A stretch of 64,000 nt of DNA from Oncomelania hupensis (lineage: Eukaryota; Mollusca; Gastropoda; Littorinimorpha; Pomatiopsidae), in assembly GCA_036898135.1 (NCBI GenBank), contig CM072513.1, positions 88,007,340 through 88,071,339 of the forward strand, in the 5' to 3' direction. The notes under the pieces were generated by a model that was not told the origin of the DNA, made no database searches, and was given only the letters and a program-made list of their open reading frames with translations. Of the stretch, positions 22,901 through 33,200 are shown piece after piece (within the stretch, counting starts at the first letter, position 1; each line of letters starts with the position of its first letter). The position numbers and the translations under genes were made by a program.

Positions 22901-25900
22901 CATTCACGACCTTCGATATCCATCCGGAAATTTCTATCAAGAGTAAACACGCATATCCAGAAGATTCTCAAATAATATCGACTAACGCAAATTATCAACG
23001 TTATACAAAGCCTCTCCTAACAACAATGCAAACTCAAATCAAAGGTAAATAAACTCCATTATTGAATACTTTGCAAAACGAAACGATTAGATCTATCGTA
23101 CACGTTTCCGATGTACTACCATTCGCGTTTCAACGTAACAGAAGGGAATTTGACCCTAGAAGGAAGTCTACTATATAGCATTACATGCATTTCTTTTTAT
23201 TTATCTATCTTTAAAATTTAAAGGTATTGCATGATAAATAAGAAAGATTGATTGAATAAAGTTGGAAAACATTAAGAATCAGGGCAAAAGCGTTTTTGCT
23301 TTAAGCATGCTATGCAAGTAAGCCTTGTTAACCAGGTATACATGCAGATATTGTTACACACCTGTTTATACTACACTTTAGGGGTAGAAAACTATACATT
23401 TTAGTTTTATGCTTCCACTATTTCATGGGAAAAAATTTAAGATCTATGCATTTTAGACATTATTTGTGCAACAGTTTGTTACCGTGGGCAACATCTTGGC
23501 CGCATAAGGTAAACTAAAAATTGTTACAATGCCTCAGGGACTAAATTCTACAAGAGGGTAAATGGTTGTGCTGCAATGCATTTTTAAGCATTGGGTTTTG
23601 AGGCTTCTGAGTTTGATCTCTCAGGAGAGGCTACCAAATCCCTGTCGACATTGATGACATTCATTTTAGGGAGGGAGAGTGGTGAGGGGTGTGTGGAGGA
23701 AGGTTGCCTCTGGACTCTACCGGGGCTTGGGCGACCCCAGACCCCTGCCCCATTTAAGGTTAAATCTCCTCTTTAAAAGAAGCCAAGTGTATTCATGCCT
23801 GCATACAAGTGTGTATTATTGCCATGATCCTAAGACTTATATTGTATATTGAAATACTGTATTACAGTGTTTATAATTACTGTCTGTCAAAAAACCACAT
23901 TTATAATTTGCCTAATAATGTAATATAATGTAATTAACCATAAGACCATAAGAGTACAAATAGTACAATAAGAACATGAATTGTAAGGCTCAAACTGCAA
24001 AATATGTTGTTGTTGTTGTATCAAATTTTATTCATCAGATTAACATAAGTTGTACAGACAAAATATGTGTAATGAGATGTTTGGAACTAGGGTTAGTTTT
24101 TTATTAGATAGTCAAAGCCCTTCATTGGCTCTTGTCCGCTCGCCAGTTTTGACCCAGTTTTGACTTCACTTTCAACACTTATTATTAATGCAAAACTGCA
24201 TTAAAACGAACAGTGGCTGTATTCAAATAAAAATTGAAAGCTTTATCTTTACATCTGTGTTGTTTTTAACTCTTAGCGTCCTATAGCGCGGTAATGCGCG
24301 CCTCGCCCATAATCCTGAAGCGCGGTAAACCGCGCCTCGTTAGTGCACCTTTTAGTCAGTAAATCACAGGAAATAGGATTTCTCCTGTGCGTGAGAGAAG
24401 GTTTAGTCAACTTCCGGAAAGGTTCCTGTGTGTTTTCCGCTTTCGTTTTCGCAAGTTTGACGTGGTTTTGTGAACGTTTTTAACGATTTTGGTTGAGGTT
24501 TGAGTTTGCGAAATTTTCGGCCATGATGGCAGGGGATAGCTCCGACAGTAATAGTGAGTTTTGTAACCTTATTGATGAGCTTATTGCTGAAAGAGCACAA
24601 GGACTTGGTGTAGACAACCAGAGTGAGTTTTCTTGTCTGTGTTGACTGACTGTGCACACAGTCACATTCACATGCAATCCACACTGTCTTGTTGTTGTTT
24701 TATTAACATAGTCCATAAAATACCTGTAATTATGAATTAATTACAAGATTCCAACAGGTAAAAATAGTACTAAAGTCAAAATGGTTCTTTGGGTACATAG
24801 AATAACCATTTTGTAAACATATCCTAAAATATGAAGTTAATGTGACAATAAATAAATTTTTTGCAATTTTTTCAAATTCATAACCCAATTTATTGCAATA
24901 AACTTGAAATCCTTACAGGATATAGGCGCAAATGTACAGAAAACCTTATAGGACGCTAAGAGTTAATGCATGTTTATGCGAAAGATTCCGAGAAAACAGC
25001 TTTTGAATACGCCCCTATCCGAGCGCTGAATGGCGGTGCGAAAAATTTGTCAGCGTCGTTTGCTAAGAGGTGGCTCGTTTCAAACGTCAAGCGCTTTGAG
25101 ATAGTTCATTGGATGGCCTAAAAATAAGAAAATAAGAACCAATGAGAAGTTCGGATACTTAGCTTCATTTACATATAAATATGGTGGGCTCTCATGTGTA
25201 AAACTTTTGTTACGAGCCGAACAAAGTGGATAAAGCGGTTTTGATGTAAGTTTGATTTTAACTAGAAGTTTAAAAATTAGCAAGAAATAAAGAGCAGACT
25301 TTCCTTTATAAAACTAGGGTATTTATTAATTTGTGCATTACTCTATCGCGGAGCGCTTTGCCGTAGAAAAGTGTACCCAAACAGTGTTCGGGAATTCTTG
25401 CGGCCATGGCCAACTCGTAGGCCTATTCAGCGACACGAGTGCTGAGCGTAGTAGCACACTAGTAGGCCTATAATTTGCCGGCACGCACTGCGAATTTGAT
25501 GATTTCCCAACTTTGAAGCACCAAAACGGCTGAACATTACATGGGATAGGCCTAAAGAAAATTGGGCTTGGAGTATAACATATGAAGGGGTTACTTGTCA
25601 AAAATCAGCTTTCTGGTATCAATATTGGCTTCACTTTGAGACTCCAAAGTTGTCAATTTCTTCAATTCCAAAACGTTGCCAAAAAAACACCAACATTCAG
25701 CATTTTCAAACATTAATAACTTTTTACCTATTTGTCCTATGGGGGAAATAAATATACCACTGTGTTCAGAATGAAAAGCTCTTTAAATCTATGTCAGTTT
25801 TGTGATGAGGAAATCATTTTTTAAAAATGGCTTTTGACTACCTATTTTTATGATATATTTTACCTAATATAATAGGGTTTTTTTAATTGCAGAGATTTTG

Positions 25901-28900
25901 TTTTTGATAATAAAGAAGTCATTTTATTTTCATTGATTTACTTCATTGCACACGTTACAAAAAGCACATGATTTATTAGAACAATAATTAACACGAGATT
26001 AGAAAAAGTCAATGTTTAAAGTAATGGTATAAATAAAAATTTCTGAGCAAGCCCGCGATTAGGGTTCTTGAATTTTGAAATTGTAGGTTTTAAAAGTTCT
26101 TGAATTTTGTCTTAATTGTTCTGTATGAACCCTGACTAGTCAGTCAATAATTTTTTTATGAATTTAAAGCTTTCGTTAGAGTATGGCACAAAGGGCTATT
26201 AAATAAGTTAGAGGCAATAGGTATAAGAGGAAAGCTTCAGTGGTTTGCTATCTAGAGCAATGCAAACAAGCCATCGTCATCAAGGGAAGCAAATCGGACC
26301 TCAAAATAGTTTCGTCAGGCATACTTCAGGGGTCAGTTTTAGGCCCCCTACTGTTTTTAGTCTACATAAACAATATTGTTGAAAATATTGAATCTGTTAC
26401 CAAACTTTTTGCAGCCATACAAGTATGTCATTAACTCTAAACAACCCAGACATCCAAACGGAAATCTCAAAATCCAATCTTCAAAAAAGAAATGACTGTG
26501 CTAATACATGAAAATGACAAGGTGGTAATGAACACCTCTCCTCACAGGAGAACATTAATATCTTCTCTCCTGTTCACGCATTCTTCTTGGCATTTGGCTG
26601 CCTTGATACAAAGTGATGTCCTCTGTAAATCAAATATCTGACTGGGTACCCTGGCGATCCAAACATACTTATTTAGCTCTGTCCCATGTTAGCTTCCTTC
26701 TCGCTATTATTTATATTATTTATGTTCCACCTCCCTCACATTCTTACAAGCTAACTGGCGGCCGTCAACTGAAATCGACAAAGTGAGCTTTTTCCCCCCT
26801 TATAATACATGGCGCAGAACAAATGGGGATGGTCGCTCTTCCTAGTTTTATTTGACTACTTGCTTGTTTTTCTTTCTTTGCGTGTCTATTTTCCCACTAT
26901 TTGAACTTATTGTTTTGTTATCTTTTGTAAATTAATGATTGTATATTTGTTTGCGTTAGCCTTTAGTTCAATTGTCTGCTTTTGATGCTCCAATTATGGT
27001 ATTTATGTTCGTTCAAGGGTAGCAGTCATTAGAGCTTTGCTTTTGTGTGCCCTTATCATGTATTCCTTGCAATTTTATATTTGCTTTCTTCAATAAAAAT
27101 TATGTTTCAACCAAGTGGATTAATATCTTAGAACCTATTTTACTCACAACCAAACGTGGTAAGATGGTGTATATCCATGAGACCTCATAAATGATCGGTG
27201 TATGAATGACTTACTTCAAGGTCAAGGTCAGGGTCAATAAGTGTTGGTCAAAAAGTGACAGTTTTTCACAAAATGTCACTTTTGGACTCGCATGCAATAG
27301 CAATGTGGATCAGTGTACTCACCCACCAAACATTTTTGCAAATCTGTGAGGTTTGTATCCGAAATAGTCCAAAAATGGGATAGAAAACAGGTTTGTCTGT
27401 ATGTCCGCTGTCTGCCGTCTGTGCAACAAATTTCAAAGTGGCCAAGTACTCGGAACACCAAACTTAGTAAGATGGTAGTATTCCTAAGAGACCTCATAAA
27501 TGATCAGTGATTGAATGACTTCACTTCAAGGTAAAGATCACAGGATCATCAAATGTTAGTCAAAAAAGGTCTTCTTTTTTTTTTTTTTTTTTTTTTAACA
27601 AAATTTTACTTTTTTTTTTAGGTTATTAATATTGAATTTATGATTCTTTGATGCATTATAGATATCAATGATGCACACATACTATACAAATTGGGACAAC
27701 CTCACTACAAGGTCAAGGTCACTGGAGCTATCCAAAGTCAGTTAGCATAGGTACTTTTAAGTGATCTTGACATATAACTATAAGGCCCAAACTTGTATAT
27801 ATACTCAAAATAGGTCATTGTACAGTGGAGTGGCTGTTTATTTAACCCCTAGCATGCAATAACATTAGGTTATTTTATCAGACATGTATGAGAGGTCATG
27901 TGAGGGTCAAGGTCATCCCAAAGTCAGTGTCTTTGAAGGTCAAGGTCATCCCAAGGTCACTTTTTTTTTTTTTTGGTGGGTTTAATACAACTGTTGCTAT
28001 AGTTTATTTGAATGGAAAAGAGTGTGCTTGGAGCCTGAGGTCAAGGTCATCTTGAGGTCAAGAGTATAGAAAGATCAACAACACATTTTTTTCTGGGTAC
28101 TCACTTTCATGTTCAATGTTGCAAGTTCCATAAGGAGCATGTGAGTCATATCATATGGGCTTTACCCTTCTAGACTCTAGTTTTTGCATTTTGTGAGTTT
28201 TTGCCGTTTATTCCTGATGAATCTTGAAATGTCTCCTTCATCCTGTTGCCCACAGCTACCCTGGAAGTCGCTGAAGAGCATCGTGGAGTACTATTACATG
28301 TGGAAGACGACAGACCGCTACGTGCAGCAGAAGCGGATCAAGGCTGCGGAAGCGGAAAGCAAGCTGAAGCAGGTGTACATTCCCAACTACAACAAGCCCA
28401 ACCCCGCCGCCATCACTGGAAAAGTCAACGGTGCCGACGGACAAGTCTCTGGCCGTGCCTGCGAGGGCTGCTACAGTGAGCACAATATTTTTCTTTTTCC
28501 GTTTGCTTCTAATCTATGCCTGTGTGGTCCAAGAGTGTGGAGGACTTCAAATATATTATGTCCAAACAAAACTCAGTGCTGGAAAAAAATTAGAAATGAC
28601 GATGTAAACAGTCGAGGGTGGGAACAGAATGTGTGTTGGTACTTTTGGGATGGTGGCTGGAAAGGAGTGCGTTGGTTTGGTATTTTCTATACAAAGCAGG
28701 GAGAGTATTGTATTTGTTTCTCTACCTATGCAAGGGTTTTATCACAACCTATATGAGGTCTTTTTATACTTGGCTACCCTATAGTGTAGTGTCTGACGAC
28801 ACTTTCATTCTGAAATAGGCAGCGCATACGGGAACCTCTACTTTTGGAAGTCGAAGTGTGTAGACTCAACATAGTATACGAAACTAAGGTGGAAATACCT

Positions 28901-30115
28901 CTTATATTTTCATTTTAGAGTACGCTTGCAACGTTCATCTGGCATTGACTACTGTTGTTTCAAAGAGAGTGGGCTTCTAACATGGAAGCAGACGCTAAAA
29001 ATGTTACTAGTGGACACAGTGGTGAAGAAGAAAGTGATGAAGGAGATGCGTAATTCCAGCACTGTATACATGTACACGCTACAATTAGAGGGAGATAAAG
29101 CAGTTTTCCACAATTTAGGAATGGTCTGTTAGTGAATTGTTACACTATTTGTAGCTTTTTCTGTGGGCATTAGATGTGCAAATTTGAGGGGGAAATGGAC
29201 GGTGTATTTTTTTCCAAATAAATCAATAAATAGCAAAGATTATTTTATCAAACTTGGCTATTGGTTAGTCCATTCTAATTTGTTTATGAACCTAAACTTT
29301 CACGTCTCTACTACTGTTCTTGTTTTTAAAATATTTTTTAAAACTATCATATAAATCGGCCAGTATAGACTTTTTTAAAACAAGCATCATTACTCCAGTC
29401 GTTATGGTTGTTGTATTGAATTAAATTTAAACATTGCATTAAAAATTAGTATCAAACATTTAATCAACTTATAAAACAAAATTAGCTTACCAGCACAGCA
29501 AACATGAATTAATCCAACAGACGGGCTAGTTTAATAGATGTCTGAATGTTTCTCACAGATAACAAACTTTGTAGGATCAAGAACAAAATTGTCATGTGGC
29601 GGCAAGACATCCAACCATTTCTTTCTTTCTGACTCCTCTCTGGGTACTCTAAACACACGGCACTTATTAGCATCATTATAATTGCCTTTGCAATTCACTA
29701 TACCACATTTATTAGGCATGTTGATGAAATACAGGCTAGAAAACTTAAAAACAGTCTCAGAGAAGTGGAATTTCACAACAAAACGCCTCCATGTTGGAAA
29801 CCAAACTGCGCATTTTTTGTGTTCTGAACATACGCCCTGAAGAATAGTGAGAGAATGATGGGTTATTTAAAAACGTATTAGCGGCTATTAGTTCTTTATT
29901 TGTCATTGCATAAACTAAAAATGACATAAACCATTTATACAATGCATCATAGTAGTAAAGAGTATTCAATTGTTTGTTAAATAGTTTACTTTATATCACT
30001 GCGCCAGGGCAAAGTGATGTAGTGCTAAAAATAGCCTCGGATGCTAGTACAGAAACTGGCCTTCGCTAGCAAAGGCAGAACATAGAGTGTGCATGCCCTT
30101 TCTTTTAGTAGTCCT

Positions 30116-30203
<88 letters not shown>

Positions 30204-33200
30204 GAGGGTGGTCCAATAAGTATTTAGCCTACAAAAGAAAAACAAAAATTTTGAAAAAGCAGCGATTTATTTTTCAACATAGTCTCCTTTTAGTTCGATA
30301 CACTTGACCCAGCGATGCTCCAACTTCTTTAACCCTTCTGAAAAATATGTTTTCTCGAGGTCTGCAAAGTAGGCCTCCGTGGCAGCGACGACCTCCTTAT
30401 TCTACTAAAATTTCTGCCCGGCAAGTGACTTTTTCAAGTTTGGAAACAAAAAGAAGTCGCACGGGGCCAAATCTGGAGGGGGTGGATGGGGCAGCAGTTC
30501 CTAGCCCAATTCCACCAATTTGGCCATGTCGAGGGCGGAAATGTGAGCCGGTGCGTTATTATGGTGGAAGAGCACATTTTCCTAAAATCCTTGGACACGC
30601 CCGCTTCCACGAGCGGTCAAAATAAAACTGTGAATCTGACCCGGCTGAAATTTCGACAGTAGCCGTCTACGAGAATGTACTACACGATAATAAATTGCTC
30701 TTGCGATACTGGTACCATTGGGCGGTGAGGCTAAGTACATAACCGACTGCCCTCGTATATATAAGATAAATTTTTTAACAGTTTATATGAAGTCCCACCG
30801 CCGTAGCTCAAGTGGTAGAGCGTTCGCCTGGCACACCGATGACCCAGGTTTGAATCCCGTGGTGAGCGATATAAAATGTGGCCATTTTCGCTGTCCATTT
30901 TAGCAGTATGATTGCTCTGGTGGTTCAGTGTTGTTTCAGGTCCCTGCCCCTCTTTCCCTGGGATGGTTATCCCCGTCTGCCATATCGCCAATGGTGGGTG
31001 TAGACGTTAAACCTCAATGTTCATTCAGTTTATATGAAACATCATGCATAGGTCCTGTTATGAAGTAATTTGTATTCACAGCAAATTGGCTGGAGAGCTT
31101 ACACTACTTTATTTATTTTTGCATTCAGCTTTGCTCACATTTGGAATTGAGATTTATATGCCTGTTAGATTTCAAGATATACAGAGCTTCAATCTTGTCA
31201 TCGTAACATAAAAACAATTTTCAATTCAATGGTTTAATTGTGTACGTCTTGTCACAAAAAATGTGATATTAGACAATGAATAAAAAACCTTGAAACTAAA
31301 AGATATTAAAAAAACGATTAAAGGTTGTACAGTTCAGAGCAGTGAACTGTGAGACATTCTGAAGGGATGGTATGTAATCTTGTAATTGAAAGGTAATCTT
31401 AGGAACTGTTTGTGTGTGTGTTTGGTTTAGAGTAATGATGATCTTCTCATTAATACGTTGATACACTAGCTTGCATGTGTTTTGAGTTTGGGGTTGACAC
31501 GCTTAATCTGAGGAGAGTGTGTGTCTGTGTGCGTATGTGTATGATTGCTCTATGGGTGGTGTGTGTGTGTGTGTAAATGTGTTGCCCCTGCGTGCGTTCT
31601 GTTTCTCTGTGTTGCAGCGGCCCATGCATCTCAGTGGTACTCATGGGGGCCTGCTCACATGCAGTGCCGTCTGTGTGCCACCTGCTGGATGTATTGGAAG
31701 AAGTATGGAGGCCTCAAGATGCCCACGCGATACGGTGAGCTCTTTAATCAGCTGCCGTCTTGCTCTCTCTCTCTACTTGGTGTCCGTTGCATACATTTGT
31801 CTACGTTGAACCCATTGTCTGTGTTGGGTACTTTGTTTCCGTTTGCTTCCATCAAAACTGTCATTGGAGTTTGCTCTCACTGTATTGTCACTTGACACTG
31901 TTCGTTTTGTCAGTCCAGACCTCTTGGCGTTTTTTATCGTACCTTCGCTTGAGTAGATTGTAGCTCACGTCCTTTCTTGGTAGCCTTGTATGTCAGCTTC
32001 TTTGTGGCTGTAGCTTTGTTTCTTTTTTCTTTTCTAGTAGCTGTTGCTAGCGGTGATGATCATTGTGCTGCGTTGTGTAGAATATGAAACTGCCATGAAA
32101 ATGTCCGTCTATCGTAATTAAACAAAATCCGCTTGACCTAACTGCTGGTTTTGTGTTTTATTTTTGTCTGTTAATCTGAGGTGATGGGTTAAATCTGTCT
32201 GCTGTGTTTACTTCCACAAAACCTGCCTGTACCGTCTAGTTTGACTAGCAGGATTTTGTTGTATTTATGTACACCTCACTTGAGAGTTTACAGAGCGGTT
32301 TCATAGTCTATGCAGATTCTTTCAAAGCTCACAATAATTTGACATTGTCGATCCAGGTCCATGTCACAGATTTTTTTTTCTTCATATTTGTCTATTTTTG
32401 CATTGTGGCATTGTCATGTTTATGGGTATTTTGACTCTTTTTTTTCTTCTTGTGTCTGTACGTATGGCTTTTTTGTTTTTTGCTGCGGGCAAGGTCAAGG
32501 TTGTACAGGTTGCTTGACCTTGACCCGACCTCTGTCCTACACCAAAAAATAACTAAAAAACGAGTATGTCATAGTGAATGAGGTGAGGCAAGGAGAGCAG
32601 CATGTTTGGGGGCTTGTTGACAGTACAAATGATGCTCCCTCATTTGGATTTGTACAGTGACTGAAACTGGTTTTGTGGTACGTGATTGACCGTTCTGAAC
32701 ACTTTTTTTTTCTTTTCTTTTTGTGGTGTACATTTTCCCTTTTCTTCTTCTTCTTCTCCCCCCCTCCCCCCCTCCATCACACCCCTCTACCCACCATTAC
32801 CCCTCCTCCTTCCTTCATCATTATTGTGCTGCGAGTGTGTTACTGTATGACACTGTTAATCCCACCCATTTGGCTTCAAAGACATCACACGGTCATCTTT
32901 GATGGTAGTGGGATAATTTCTATGTTGCTTGCAGATGGGGAAAGGCCTCCACCTACACACCGGCAAGGTAGGCATCAGCTGAAACCTTTTTTTACGTTTA
33001 CTGTACCCACTTTTACCTCTCTTATTATCTACAATACTGTAGCCTCTTGTTCATGGATTTATCTTTTGTTGGCTGTTATTTTATTTTTATATATAAATAT
33101 ATTTGTTAAACACTTGTTTTAGTTTGTGGTGAATGGAAACATGTATCTTCGAAAAGAGTTTGTTTTTGTTTTAGTTGGTTTTGACTCACTTGTGAGTCTC

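Larger units (their letters stand above)
17579..23140 (-). mobile_element. Ty3/Gypsy-type LTR retrotransposon with INT upstream of RT, RT core deleted
   Basis: 5562 bp on the minus strand, flanked by the 5-bp duplication GAAGG (17574-17578 and 23141-23145). Two 636-bp LTRs, TGTTAC...GTAACA, read as identical by eye. Gag, protease and integrase are intact in one frame. Reverse transcriptase is represented only by its N-terminal edge fused to a thumb-proximal piece, and RNase H is missing. The order gag-PR-INT-RT matches Gmr1-like elements of marine animals (established knowledge). It must have moved with help from a complete relative (inference). Confidence 0.95.
16861..26134. mobile_element. 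hAT-like element split by later insertions
   Basis: The left end CAGGGTTTGTACAAGTCTTG and the right end ...GTATGAACCCTG face each other; both subterminal regions are packed with AAGTTCTTGAATTTTG-type words typical of certain hAT families. The continuous LINE frame on both sides shows the block is one insertion. Minus the Gypsy element and the TTAA element, about 3.0 kb remain. I see no intact transposase, only AT-rich sequence. An 8-bp target duplication is not clear (ATCATTAA versus ACTAGTCA), so age or an alternative history is possible. Confidence 0.55.
16593..27111 (+). mobile_element. Non-LTR retrotransposon (jockey/CR1-type), 5'-truncated and interrupted
   Basis: The left part (16593-16860) encodes RT pieces HVTPIHE and [20 protein letters not shown]. 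The right part (26135-27111) resumes with [20 protein letters not shown], then [19 protein letters not shown] and a frameshifted FADD box. It ends in CAATAAAAATTATGTTTCAAC. The 15-bp repeat CAAGTGGATTAATAT flanks it (left copy 13406-13417 plus 16590-16592, split by piggyBac; right copy 27112-27126). Stops and frameshifts show it is dead. The clade is a guess from the motifs. Confidence 0.85.
12865..28255 (+). other. 15.4-kb MTA intron built from nested transposons
   Basis: Layer by layer: an AAGGTCA-rich repeat (13260-13413 resuming at 27127), split by a LINE (16593-27111) with 15-bp duplication CAAGTGGATTAATAT; a piggyBac (13418-16585) inside the left copy of that duplication; a hAT-like element (16861-26134) splitting the LINE; and inside it a Gypsy element (17579-23140) and a piggyBac-type derivative (24270-24962). 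About 12865-13260 shows nothing recognisable. Confidence 0.85.
28476..31617 (+). other. MTA intron with mariner, SINE and THAP remnants
   Basis: 28476-29500 shows nothing recognisable apart from ordinary AT-rich sequence. It is followed by a THAP fragment (minus), a TA microsatellite, a mariner remnant and a SINE. 31040-31500 shows nothing recognised, then TG-rich sequence up to the acceptor. Confidence 0.6.

Noticed and set aside
16853..26142. 8-bp hAT target duplication around 16861-26134
   Set aside because: ATCATTAA and ACTAGTCA agree at only four of eight positions; the insertion is supported by LINE continuity instead.
30792..30865. tRNA gene
   Set aside because: A and B boxes are good but the anticodon stem does not pair and the sequence continues into a SINE body with target duplication.
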